Shown: positions 1 through 7,055 of the stretch, piece after piece
Numbering within the stretch: the stretch's first letter is position 1
How the letters are laid out: each line of letters starts with the position of its first letter
Source of the DNA: DAOUGC01 sp034429695
GTDB taxonomy: Bacteria > Chloroflexota > Anaerolineae > Anaerolineales > Anaerolineaceae
DNA: 12,709 nucleotides
Reading direction: 5' to 3'
Assembly: GCA_034429695.1 (NCBI GenBank)
Contig: DAOUGC010000069.1
Span: 1 to 12,709 of the forward strand
Translations under genes and position numbers: made by a program
The notes under the pieces: model-generated
Databases searched by the model: none
What the model saw: the letters and a program-made list of their open reading frames with translations, nothing else
Told to the model about the DNA's origin: nothing

Positions 1-776
1 CAGTACAGCACAGGCCGGTTCTCGCCGGTGAAGCCGCCGGTGGCATTCACAATCGTCACGCCGCGTTCCATGCCGTACAGGATGCGTTGAGACACTTCCT
101 CGGGGCAGCTTGTGATGATCATCACCGTGCGGAATACACCCGAGCCTTCAGAGGCCATCTCCGCTGCCACGCCGCTCACGTAGATCACCACCAGGCCATA
201 CAGCGCGCGTTCCCAGTCAAACGCCAGACCACCCGCCAGCACCACCAGCGTATCGGTCAGCAGATAAGCCTGCGAGATGGAAATGCCAAAGCGGTGGTTA
301 AGCACGCGCCCCAGAATGTCAGACCCACCGCTGGTTCCCTTGCCGCGGTAAACAATGCCAAGGCCAATGCCAAGCATCAAACCGCCGTACAGGCAGTTGA
401 GCACCAGGTCATCGGTCATGCCCTGGGGTGGGATCCAGAACGCCAGCAGATCGGTGAACAGCGAGAAAGCCGCCACCGCGACTGCCGTGCGCGTGGCAAA
501 GCGCCGCCCGCCCAGATGCCGCCAGCCCAGAATGAACAGGGGCACATTCCCGATGAACACCATGAGGCCAATGGGAAAATCCACAAAATGATGAATGATC
601 TGCGCCGCACCGCTGATGCCGCCTGATACCAGTTGAGCAGGGATCAAAAACAGGCGCATCGAGAGCGCCTGAATCAGCGCCCCGAGAAGAATTAGCAAAT
701 AATCAGACGCGTTTTTTAACAGATTTTTTCGCGCCAGCAACCGGTCTTTCAGCGGAAGGGTGGAAGATTTTGGCAT
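1..776 (-). CDS. YitT-family membrane protein, 3' end beyond window
   Basis: The minus-strand reading frame is open from an ATG at 776 to the window edge, about 258 codons, so the C-terminus is missing. The protein starts MPKSSTLPLK and has several hydrophobic segments. It carries family hallmarks: PAQLVSGGISGAAQIIHHF near residue 47, the Gly-rich LYGGLMLGIGLGIVYRGKGTSGGSDILG stretch in two parts (LYGGLMLGIGLG, then KGTSGGSDIL) near residues 129-155, and a terminal FRTVMIITSCPEEV segment that opens the cytosolic DUF2179 domain. Known YitT proteins have 5-6 membrane helices plus this domain and total about 280-290 residues, so perhaps 25-30 residues are missing. The biochemical role of the family is not settled. 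It lies 23 bases downstream of the zinc-ribbon protein gene and is probably co-transcribed with it. An in-frame GTG at 788 is an alternative start. I am confident of the family and not of the function. Confidence 0.88.
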   Translation of the reverse strand, partial: MPKSSTLPLKDRLLARKNLLKNASDYLLILLGALIQALSMRLFLIPAQLVSGGISGAAQIIHHFVDFPIGLMVFIGNVPLFILGWRHLGGRRFATRTAVAVAAFSLFTDLLAFWIPPQGMTDDLVLNCLYGGLMLGIGLGIVYRGKGTSGGSDILGRVLNHRFGISISQAYLLTDTLVVLAGGLAFDWERALYGLVVIYVSGVAAEMASEGSGVFRTVMIITSCPEEVSQRILYGMERGVTIVNATGGFTGENRPVLY

Positions 777-799
777 TGGATCACTCACATGAAAAAGGA

Positions 800-1732
800 T
801 TATTCTTGATGCAATTTCGCGCCACAGATACGGCAAAAGTTGTCGCCTTGATTGGCGCGTTTGCCGCATTGATGACAATAAATGGTGGAAAGTGATGCAC
901 GCGCCGTCCCGCCATTGCGTTTGGGACGCAGCCACTGAAACACCGGGATCAACGTCCAGCGTCCACCGGCTTGCATGTACCAGAAACCCAGAATGATGAC
1001 CATGGCAAGCACAAAACCGCCTGCCGCCCACGGCAGCACCATTGCGTAAGACACCTTACCCTTGGTACCCTCGGTTACCGTGGCCACCGCCTTCACCGGT
1101 TGCAGGTAAACACTGAGTGCATCATTGGCTTTGCGAAAGGAAATGCCCAGCGAGAACGCCGTTCCATTTTTCACCTCGCCGATTTCCTTGCGGTAATAGA
1201 TCAGCCCATCCTGTCCGCGCCGCCCGGTTTCCATCTCCTGGTTGAATTCGATCATCTCGGCGTACAACGGCTGCTGCACCTGAATGGTCAGGTCATCAAC
1301 GGGATGATCACAGGCGTACTCAAACGTGTAGTAACGCATCTCATCGTCCTGATCGAGGCGCGGATCATAGTATTCAAACTGCACGTCAGGCGACGGGGTG
1401 GTAAAACGCACCAGGATCCACTCGCCCCCGATGATGGTGTCATATTTGAGGTTGTACATGCCTTCCAGGCTTTGCATGGCAACATTGAAGGGACGGTTGG
1501 CGTCACGCGGCATGCGCAGGCTCACCTCAGCCGGCAGGGCGGTATCAGGTGAAAGGGTAAGACGGTAGATCACCAGCACGCCTGGGCGGTCATATTCTGG
1601 CCAGATGTCGATGTGCATGGATGCAATACGCACATCGCTCTGGGCGCTCACCGGCCTGACAAAACGACCAGGTACAAGCGCAAGCACCAGCGACAGCGCC
1701 ACACCCAACACCGCCAATTTTGCCAGACGCAT
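800..1732 (-). CDS. Secreted/membrane-anchored protein with cytosolic C-terminal zinc ribbon
   Basis: This encodes about 310 residues. I chose the ATG at 1732, not the upstream ATG at 1765, because a perfect AGGAGG lies five bases before it and the protein then begins with a clean signal sequence (MRLAKLAVLGVALSLVLALV, likely cleavage after PVSA near residue 30). Residues about 31-225 form a polar, probably beta-rich extracytoplasmic domain that I cannot place in a named family. A single membrane helix spans about 230-252 and is followed by a basic stretch (WLRPKRN). The C-terminus is a zinc ribbon with Cys pairs at 286/289 and 300/303 (CHQC...CRIC). The predicted topology puts the large domain outside and the ribbon inside. 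It is the first gene of a unit with the YitT-family gene. The function is unknown; a sensor or scaffold linking the cell surface to a cytosolic partner is only inference. Confidence 0.85.
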   Translation of the reverse strand: MRLAKLAVLGVALSLVLALVPGRFVRPVSAQSDVRIASMHIDIWPEYDRPGVLVIYRLTLSPDTALPAEVSLRMPRDANRPFNVAMQSLEGMYNLKYDTIIGGEWILVRFTTPSPDVQFEYYDPRLDQDDEMRYYTFEYACDHPVDDLTIQVQQPLYAEMIEFNQEMETGRRGQDGLIYYRKEIGEVKNGTAFSLGISFRKANDALSVYLQPVKAVATVTEGTKGKVSYAMVLPWAAGGFVLAMVIILGFWYMQAGGRWTLIPVFQWLRPKRNGGTARASLSTIYCHQCGKRANQGDNFCRICGAKLHQE

Positions 1733-1737
1733 ACTCA

Positions 1738-1743
1738 CCTCCT
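1738..1743 (-). promoter_or_regulatory. Shine-Dalgarno site that fixes the start of the zinc-ribbon gene
   Basis: The minus strand reads AGGAGG here, followed by TGAGT and then the ATG at 1732. The five-base spacing and full complementarity to the 16S rRNA tail favour this start over the longer frame beginning at 1765. Confidence 0.8.
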
Positions 1744-1765
1744 GCAGGATGGCTAATCTTACCAC

Positions 1766-1884
1766 GCCAGGTTACAGATTCCTTTTTTGTAAACCAATTG
1801 TAACGAAATGGGGTAAAAATGGGGTTAAAATAGCAATTCCTGATCGCAGGCCCGTGTGCCTCACCCGATAACGAAAGGGAACAT
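1766..1884. promoter_or_regulatory. Divergent intergenic region, likely holding two promoters
   Basis: This AT-rich stretch separates the minus-strand zinc-ribbon gene from the plus-strand lipoprotein gene, so promoters for both are expected in it. Candidate -10 boxes are TACAAT on the minus strand (1802-1797) and TAAAAT on the plus strand (1826-1831). Neither has a convincing -35 box at standard spacing. A short direct repeat, GGGGTAAAAATGGGGTTAAAAT, spans 1810-1831 (two units of GGGGT-T-AAAAT type) and could be an operator. AAAGGGA at 1874-1880 is the probable ribosome site for the lipoprotein gene. Confidence 0.4.
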
Positions 1885-2391
1885 ATGCGCGAAAAAGCTG
1901 GTGTGGTGGTCCTGTTTTGCCTGATGTTGCTATCTCTTGCCGGGTGCAGTCTGCCTGCGGCTGAAAGCGCCGCGCCTGCCAACCCCGGGCAGGCCTCCCC
2001 CACGCTGGATGCAGCGGTGGCAGGCGTTGAGGCGACCGCACAACGTCCCACCGACATCCCCCTGGGTGAGCTGGGAGCTGATGGCTACCCGTTGACACCC
2101 GAAGGCGTTGTGCACGCCTTCCTCTCTGATTATGAGCTGGAGCCCGAACACATGATCCAGTACCTGTCCAGCGCGCGGCAGGCAAACCTTCCCAAAGGTG
2201 GGGCAATCGAACTGCTCAGGTTTAACGGCATGATGGAAGGTTTCTTTATTGAAGCTGCTGCCGTTCGCCCGGATCCTCCCGGCGCGGATGTACAGGCCGC
2301 TGTACGCGTGGGCGGTCAGGAGGTGCGGCGAAATTTTGTGTTATTTAAGGAAAACGACCACTGGGTGATTGACCGGATCGACACCCCGTGA
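1885..2391 (+). CDS. Small lipoprotein of unknown function
   Basis: This encodes 168 residues. The N-terminus has a charged start (MREK), a hydrophobic core and the lipobox L-A-G-C with Cys21 as the expected lipidation site, so the mature protein should sit on the outer face of the membrane. Residues about 22-55 are rich in Ala, Pro and Thr and look like an unstructured linker. From about residue 68 (YPLTPEGVVHAFLSDYE) the protein becomes a compact alpha/beta domain ending in NFVLFKENDHWVIDRIDTP. The repeated pattern of 'VxxFLxxY' followed by a C-terminal 'hWxIDxI' strand resembles the NTF2-like/DUF4878-type folds seen in small lipoproteins, but this is inference from the pattern only. It is a single gene with its own ribosome site (AAAGGGA). 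A hairpin overlaps its stop codon. Confidence 0.8.
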   Translation: MREKAGVVVLFCLMLLSLAGCSLPAAESAAPANPGQASPTLDAAVAGVEATAQRPTDIPLGELGADGYPLTPEGVVHAFLSDYELEPEHMIQYLSSARQANLPKGGAIELLRFNGMMEGFFIEAAAVRPDPPGADVQAAVRVGGQEVRRNFVLFKENDHWVIDRIDTP

Positions 2392-2401
2392 GGGTCGATC
2401 C
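2375..2401 (+). terminator. Stem-loop overlapping the lipoprotein stop codon, weak terminator candidate
   Basis: GGATCGA at 2375-2381 pairs with TCGATCC at 2395-2401, and inside it CCC can pair with GGG around a CGTGA loop. The TGA stop codon (2389-2391) is in the loop. The nearest T-run (2424-2431) starts 23 bases after the stem, so this is not a classical intrinsic terminator. It may instead stabilise the mRNA end or act with other factors. Confidence 0.35.
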
Positions 2402-2415
2402 CGGACCCGCCTTTA

Positions 2416-2424
2416 TGGTAAAAT
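2416..2424 (+). promoter_or_regulatory. Candidate extended -10 promoter for glgP
   Basis: TGGTAAAAT fits the extended -10 pattern TGnTAtAAT with one mismatch, about 104 bases before the glgP ATG, and is followed at once by a T-run. No clear -35 box precedes it, which is tolerable for an extended -10 promoter. The alternative is TTGATG at 2430-2435 as a -35 box, but its -10 partner near 2453 is poor. Confidence 0.25.
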
Positions 2425-2527
2425 TTTTTTTGATGCTGGATTCATTCTTTGTTAACCCCTTTGGCAATTCCTGTGTGCGGCCATTTTTTCGCACTTTTCC
2501 CCATCTTTCCAAGAAAAGCGAGCCAAC

Positions 2528-4711
2528 ATGAACCAATCCATTCGCCGAGAAGTTCCGAACCATTTCCGCCTTCCACGACGCATCGCCCGCCTGGGCGAAC
2601 TTGCATACAACATGTGGTGGGTTTGGAACCCCGAAGCGCAAATTCTGTTTTCTTTTATCGACAAGACCCTGTGGGAGCGCGTTGATCACAGTCCGGTTGA
2701 ATTTCTGAAAAAGGTGGACCGCCCGCGCCTTAACGCGGTCCCCAACGACCGTTATTATCTCGACCTGTACGCCCGCGTGATGCGCCACTTCGATGCCTAC
2801 ATGAAGGGCGAAGACACCTGGTTCACGCGCACCTACCCCGACCTGAACAACGAGACCATCGCTTATTTCTCGTTCGAGTTTGGCCTGCATGAATCGCTGC
2901 CGGTGTACGCCGGCGGTCTGGGCGTGCTCTCGGGCGATCACCTCAAGGAAGCTTCTGATCTGGGACTGCCGTTGGTGGGCGTTGGCTTCATTTACAACCA
3001 GGGCTATTTTAAACAACGCATCACTGAGGACGGCTGGCAGGAAACCCGCAGCATGTATCTCGATTTTGAGCGCATGCCGATCATTCGCCTGTTTGACGAG
3101 GAAGGCAAGCCGGTCCTGATCTCGGTGCGGTTGCCCGACCGGATGGTGTACGCCCGTCTATGGCAGGTTCAGGTGGGCCGTGTGCCGCTGTATCTGCTGG
3201 ATACCAATGTTGAAGAAAACAACCCATCTGACCGCGAACTGACCGCCCGCCTGTACTCAAACGACCCGGACATCCGCATCTCCCAGGAGATCCTGCTGGG
3301 CATTGGCGGCGTGCGTGCCCTGCGCTCGTTGGGTTACAACCCGGCTGTCTGGCACATGAACGAGGGCCACTCCGCCTTCCTCTCACTGGAGCGCGCCCGC
3401 GAGTTTGTGGAAGCCGGCATGACCTTTGAACAGGCTGCCGCGCGCATTCGCAAGGACAATGTCTTTACCACTCACACCCCGGTTCCGGCTGGCAACGATC
3501 AGTTCCCGGTATGGTTGATGGAAAAATACTTCCACGAAAAATGGGCTGAGCTTGGGTTGACCCGCGACCAGTTCATCGACCTGGCGCGCCACAATCAACC
3601 CTGGGGAGAAATGTTCTCCATGCCGGTACTGGCGCTGCGCCTCTCAGAACAACGGAATGGTGTGGCTGAACTGCACGGCCAGGTCTCACGCGCCATGTGG
3701 CAATTCCTGTGGCCCGGCACCGATGTGGACCAGGTTCCCATTACGCACATCACCAACGGCGTGCACACCGGCACATGGCTGGCGCGCCGCATGGGAATCC
3801 TGTTCAGCCACTACCTTGGCAGTGACTGGATGCAGCACATTGATGACCCCGACATGTGGGCGCAGGTGGAAAACATCCCCGATGGAGAGTTGTGGGCCGT
3901 GCGCCAGCACCTCAAACGCAAACTGATGATGTTCGCCAACGAACGCGCCCGCTATCAATGGCAACTGGGCAACATTCACCCGGTGCAGGTGGTGGCCAGC
4001 GGCGTGCTGCTTGAGCCTTACTCACTGACCATCGGTTTTGCGCGCCGCTTCGCCACCTATAAACGCGGCAACCTGATCCTGTCTGATATTGACCGCCTGA
4101 TGAAGCTGATCACCAATCAGCACATGCCGGTGCAGTTCATCTTCGCCGGCAAGGCGCACCCGTCAGACGAGCCGGGCAAGCTGATGATCCAGCAGGTGTA
4201 TCGCGCCGTAAAGGACGCCAAAACCGGCGGACGGCTGGTCTTCCTGGAAGATTACGACATGAACGTGGCGCGTTACATGGTGCAGGGTGTGGACGTGTGG
4301 ATGAACACCCCGCGCCGCCCCAATGAAGCCAGTGGAACATCAGGCATGAAGGCTGCCCTCAACGGCGTGCTCAATCTGTCGATCCTCGATGGTTGGTGGC
4401 ACGAAGCCTACAATGGCCGTAACGGTTGGGCAATCGGCGATGAGAACGATAACCCTGACCATAACGCGCAGGACGCCGCCGATGCGGCCAGCCTGTACGA
4501 TCTGCTCGAGAATGAAATCGTCCCGCTGTACTACAACCGCCGCTCGGCAGACAAACTGCCCGGTGAGTGGCTAGCGCGCATCAAGGAAGCCATCCGCACC
4601 CTGGCGCCGCAGTTCTCCACCACCCGCATGCTCAAGGAGTACATGGCCTCCATGTACCTGCCAGCCATCATGGGCGAGGAAGAACCCCGGGAAACCCTCA
4701 CGGAGAACTAA
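2528..4711 (+). CDS. glgP: Alpha-glucan phosphorylase (GT35, DUF3417-containing type)
   Basis: This 727-residue enzyme catalyses phosphorolysis of alpha-1,4-glucans (glycogen, maltodextrin) to glucose-1-phosphate, using pyridoxal phosphate. The N-terminal ~100 residues (ARLGELAYNMWWVWNPEA) are the DUF3417 segment typical of the shorter bacterial/archaeal branch. Visible motifs are YFSFEFGLHESLPVYAGGLG from residue 113, WHMNEGHSAF at 275-284, TTHTPVPAGND at 314-324, ARRFATYKRG at 505-514, and the cofactor site EASGTSGMK at 600-608. Lys608 is the expected PLP Schiff-base lysine. The length fits the family and the frame is intact. The ATG is preceded by only a weak purine-rich site (AAGAAAAGCGAG). 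The next gene starts three bases after the stop, so the two are probably co-transcribed and end at the terminator at 5256. Whether it prefers glycogen or soluble maltodextrins cannot be told from the sequence. Confidence 0.96.
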   Translation: MNQSIRREVPNHFRLPRRIARLGELAYNMWWVWNPEAQILFSFIDKTLWERVDHSPVEFLKKVDRPRLNAVPNDRYYLDLYARVMRHFDAYMKGEDTWFTRTYPDLNNETIAYFSFEFGLHESLPVYAGGLGVLSGDHLKEASDLGLPLVGVGFIYNQGYFKQRITEDGWQETRSMYLDFERMPIIRLFDEEGKPVLISVRLPDRMVYARLWQVQVGRVPLYLLDTNVEENNPSDRELTARLYSNDPDIRISQEILLGIGGVRALRSLGYNPAVWHMNEGHSAFLSLERAREFVEAGMTFEQAAARIRKDNVFTTHTPVPAGNDQFPVWLMEKYFHEKWAELGLTRDQFIDLARHNQPWGEMFSMPVLALRLSEQRNGVAELHGQVSRAMWQFLWPGTDVDQVPITHITNGVHTGTWLARRMGILFSHYLGSDWMQHIDDPDMWAQVENIPDGELWAVRQHLKRKLMMFANERARYQWQLGNIHPVQVVASGVLLEPYSLTIGFARRFATYKRGNLILSDIDRLMKLITNQHMPVQFIFAGKAHPSDEPGKLMIQQVYRAVKDAKTGGRLVFLEDYDMNVARYMVQGVDVWMNTPRRPNEASGTSGMKAALNGVLNLSILDGWWHEAYNGRNGWAIGDENDNPDHNAQDAADAASLYDLLENEIVPLYYNRRSADKLPGEWLARIKEAIRTLAPQFSTTRMLKEYMASMYLPAIMGEEEPRETLTEN

Positions 4712-4714
4712 ACC

Positions 4715-5242
4715 ATGGCCCTCACCCTCACACTGGCCGGACTGCTGACTGCGCTTGGAATTTTCTTCCTGCGCATCTGCGACATGGCGCTGGATACCAT
4801 CCGCCTGTTGTTCGTGGTGCGCGGAAAACGCCTGCTGGCATGGATCCTCGGCTTCATGCAGTCCATGATCTTTGTGGTGGCGATCACGTCGGTGCTTAAA
4901 AACGTCAACAATATACTCAACATCTTCGGGTATGCCGGTGGTTTTGCCACCGGGGTTGTACTCGGCATGATCATCGAGGAACGCCTGGCAATCGGGCACA
5001 TTCACTTCACCATCATTTCGTCCACCCGCGGGCGGCGCCTGGCTGACCAGATGCGCCGCGCCGGTTACGCCGTCACCGAGTTCTCGGGCCGTGGCAAAAA
5101 CGGCACGGTTGACCTGCTGCACGTTGACGTGACCCGCAAGGACATGGATCACGTGGAGACGCTGGTGTTGGAGACCGACCCGGATGCCTTTGTCACCTAT
5201 GAGGACATCCGTCCGGTACGGCGCGGTTTCTGGCGCGCATAA
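4715..5242 (+). CDS. UPF0316/DUF2179 membrane protein
   Basis: This encodes 175 residues. Three membrane helices are visible, at about 5-22, 40-61 and 66-87. The third contains the family signature GYAGGFATGVVLGMIIEERL. After it comes a cytosolic alpha/beta domain (about 93-172, HIHFTIISSTRGRRLADQMR and onward), the DUF2179-type domain also seen at the end of YitT proteins. The UPF0316 family has no established function. GGAG at 4702-4705 lies nine bases before the ATG, inside the end of glgP, and only three bases separate the two genes, so translation is probably coupled to that of the phosphorylase. A strong terminator follows. Length and domain order are normal for the family. Confidence 0.88.
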   Translation: MALTLTLAGLLTALGIFFLRICDMALDTIRLLFVVRGKRLLAWILGFMQSMIFVVAITSVLKNVNNILNIFGYAGGFATGVVLGMIIEERLAIGHIHFTIISSTRGRRLADQMRRAGYAVTEFSGRGKNGTVDLLHVDVTRKDMDHVETLVLETDPDAFVTYEDIRPVRRGFWRA

Positions 5243-5255
5243 CCAACAACCAATC

Positions 5256-5286
5256 AACCCGCCGGGCAACACACCGGCGGGTTTTT
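5256..5286 (+). terminator. Rho-independent terminator ending the glgP unit
   Basis: A perfect 10-bp stem, AACCCGCCGG (5256-5265) with CCGGCGGGTT (5274-5283), closes an eight-base loop and runs into TTTTT. It starts 14 bases after the UPF0316 stop codon and separates that unit from xylB, whose ATG is only 24 bases further on. xylB would therefore need a promoter inside or just upstream of this region, or read-through. Confidence 0.92.
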
Positions 5287-5309
5287 GCTGGGGGAAAGCG
5301 AGTGAGCTT

Positions 5310-6800
5310 ATGCCAGCTTATCTGATCGGCGTGGACATCGGCACTTCATCCACCAAAAGCCTGTTGGTGACCCCGGATGGGCACATTCTGGCAACTGCAG
5401 CACAGGAATATCCCATTCATTCCCCACAACCCGGCTGGGCGGAACAGGACCCGCAGGACTGGGTGGATGCCGTGGTGGCCACGCTGCGCAACGTATTGCA
5501 CGACAGCGGGGTGAACCCGGCGCAGGTGGCAGGGCTTTCACTGGCCGGTCAGATGCATACCCTGACACCACTGGATGAAAGCGGCGCGCCGGTGCGCCGT
5601 GCCATTCTGTGGGCTGACCGGCGCAGCGTGGATCAGGTAACCTGGCTGCGCCAGCGCCTGGCTGACCGCCTGGGACCCTGGACCGGCAACCCGCTGGCGA
5701 CCGGTTTCATGCTGCCTTCATGGGTATGGCTGCTGCAGCATGAGCCTGCCGCCGCCGCCCGCACGCGCTGGCTGCTGCTGCCCAAGGATTATGTGCGCCT
5801 GCGCCTGACCGGTCAGGTCGGTACGGAAGCCTCGGATGCATCCTCCACCCTGTTGTTTGACCCTCACACGCGCGCCTGGAGCACCCCGTTGCTCAACGAG
5901 CTGGAAATCGATGCGCGCCTTCTGCCTCCCCTGGGAGGATCCCTATCGGTGGCAGGCGCACTGCTGCCGGAAATGGCATACCTCACCGGGCTGCCCACCG
6001 GCCTGCCGGTGATCTTCGGCGGCAGCGACCAGGCCATGCAGGCGCTCGGGCAGGGCATTCTGGAGCCAGGCGTGGTCTCGTGCACCATCGGCACAGGCGG
6101 GCAGGTGTTTGCTCCGCTGCATCACCCCGTGCACGATCCGCAACTGCGCCTGCACCTGTTTTGTCATGCCGCGCCGGATCGCTGGCACCTGCAGGGAGCC
6201 ATCCTTTCCGCCGGGCTGGCGCTGCGCTGGCTGCGCGATAACATATTGAACCCGGAGAATTACGCCGCCCTGGCCGATTCCGCGGCTGAGGCGGCTGCTG
6301 CCAGTCAGGGATTATTCTTCCTGCCGCACCTGGCCGGGGAACGCACCCCCCACATGGACCCGCTGGTACGGGCCGCCTTCATCGGGCTGGACCTGAGGCA
6401 CACCCGTGCCAACCTGACCCGTGCCGTGATGGAAGGTGTGGTGTTCGCCCTGCGCCAAACGCTGGACCTGGTGCTGGAGCTGGGTGCGCCGTTGGAAACG
6501 CTGGTGGCAGCCGGTGGGTCCACCCGCCATCCATTGTGGCTGCAGTTGCAGGCTGATATTTTCAACCGTGCGGTGCATCCGTCCGCCTCAGCCGATTCCA
6601 CCGCGGTTGGTGCAGCGCTGCTGGCGGGCGTGGGCGCCGGAGTGTTCGCAGACCTGGGCGAAGCCGTGCGCCGCGCCGTGACGCCGCTGCGTCCGCCCGT
6701 GCAGCCGGACCCCGCCCGCGCTGGGATGTACTCCCGCGCTTATGAGCGCTACCGGCAGTTGTACCCGGCAATCAAGGAGTGGAGCAGCACCACCGACTGA
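5310..6800 (+). CDS. xylB: Xylulokinase (FGGY-family sugar kinase)
   Basis: This encodes 496 residues, the usual length for the family. It should phosphorylate D-xylulose to xylulose-5-phosphate with ATP, feeding the pentose phosphate pathway. Visible features are the N-terminal phosphate-binding loop GVDIGTSSTK (7-16) with Asp9, the xylulokinase signature AGQMH (79-83) followed by ILWADRR, the putative catalytic Asp240 in FGGSDQ, the GTGGQ nucleotide loop (261-265), and the C-terminal AGGS motif (401-404). The frame is open from 5184, but I chose the ATG at 5310 because the protein then starts directly at the conserved first strand (MPAYLIGVDIG) and GAG sits seven bases before it; the extra 42 codons would read through the terminator. 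No xylose isomerase or transporter is in the window. A related FGGY substrate (for example another ketopentose) is possible, but the GQMH motif favours xylulose. Confidence 0.92.
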   Translation: MPAYLIGVDIGTSSTKSLLVTPDGHILATAAQEYPIHSPQPGWAEQDPQDWVDAVVATLRNVLHDSGVNPAQVAGLSLAGQMHTLTPLDESGAPVRRAILWADRRSVDQVTWLRQRLADRLGPWTGNPLATGFMLPSWVWLLQHEPAAAARTRWLLLPKDYVRLRLTGQVGTEASDASSTLLFDPHTRAWSTPLLNELEIDARLLPPLGGSLSVAGALLPEMAYLTGLPTGLPVIFGGSDQAMQALGQGILEPGVVSCTIGTGGQVFAPLHHPVHDPQLRLHLFCHAAPDRWHLQGAILSAGLALRWLRDNILNPENYAALADSAAEAAAASQGLFFLPHLAGERTPHMDPLVRAAFIGLDLRHTRANLTRAVMEGVVFALRQTLDLVLELGAPLETLVAAGGSTRHPLWLQLQADIFNRAVHPSASADSTAVGAALLAGVGAGVFADLGEAVRRAVTPLRPPVQPDPARAGMYSRAYERYRQLYPAIKEWSSTTD

Positions 6801-6825
6801 CAACGGATTCTTTCCCCCTGCATCT

Positions 6826-6878
6826 ACCCACCTTACACCCACTTTTTCATCACTTCCAGATGAAAAGGTGGGGTGGGT
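6826..6878. repeat. Long palindrome downstream of xylB
   Basis: ACCCAC (6826-6831) and CCCACTTTTTCATC (6838-6851) pair with GATGAAAAGGTGGG and GTGGGT (6859-6878). This gives a 20-bp stem with one G-T pair, a single six-base bulge (6832-6837) and a seven-base loop (ACTTCCA). No T-run follows on either strand, so it is unlike an intrinsic terminator and more like an interspersed palindromic repeat. It may still protect the 3' end of the xylB transcript. Confidence 0.6.
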
Positions 6879-6879
6879 C

Positions 6880-6912
6880 GCCAGTGAAGCTGGCACGGCG
6901 TTCTTCCAGCCC
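6880..6912. repeat. Small hairpin followed by the first copy of a 16-bp direct repeat
   Basis: GCCAG (6880-6884) and CTGGC (6890-6894) form a five-bp hairpin. The 16 bases GGCGTTCTTCCAGCCC at 6897-6912 recur exactly at 6986-7001 in the next element. In this copy they are not part of a full palindrome, so it looks like a degraded or truncated unit of the same repeat family. Confidence 0.55.
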
Positions 6913-6973
6913 TTTTGGTGACGCGCTTTTTTACAGCCTACCGAAATTAATACACTCTCGCAAGGAATTCTCT

Positions 6974-7055
6974 GTAGGGTGGGCTGGCGTTCTTCCAGCC
7001 CACCGTTATTAACCACACACATTGGTGGGCTGAGAAAGCATCAGCCCAACCTACC
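6974..7055. repeat. Small element with imperfect terminal inverted repeats (MITE- or REP-like)
   Basis: GTAGGGTGGGCTGG at 6974-6987 is matched on the opposite strand by TCAGCCCAACCTAC near 7041-7054, agreeing at 12 of 14 positions, so the roughly 82-bp segment has inverted ends. Two hairpins lie inside. GGTGGGCTGG/CCAGCCCACC (6978-7004) has a perfect 10-bp stem and a seven-base loop. TGGGCTGA/TCAGCCCA (7026-7048) has an eight-bp stem and a seven-base loop. There is no coding capacity. It lies between convergent genes, a common site for such repeats. I see no clear target-site duplication. Confidence 0.55.

Noticed and set aside
87..626. 179-codon plus-strand open frame
   Set aside because: Antisense to the YitT-family gene; His/Gln/Ala-rich with no domain.
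971..1552. 193-codon plus-strand open frame
   Set aside because: Antisense to the zinc-ribbon gene, with a His-rich translation, no ribosome site and no recognisable domain.
2345..3016. 223-codon minus-strand open frame
   Set aside because: Antisense to the start of glgP, whose motifs are unambiguous in the plus frame.
4571..5272. 233-codon minus-strand open frame
   Set aside because: Antisense to the end of glgP and to the UPF0316 gene, and it starts inside the terminator hairpin.
5184..5309. N-terminal extension of xylB to 5184
   Set aside because: It would read through the terminator and overlap the previous gene; the kinase fold begins exactly at the ATG at 5310.
6826..6878. Intrinsic terminator for xylB
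   Set aside because: The stem is strong, but no T-run follows on either strand, so it is listed as a repeat instead.
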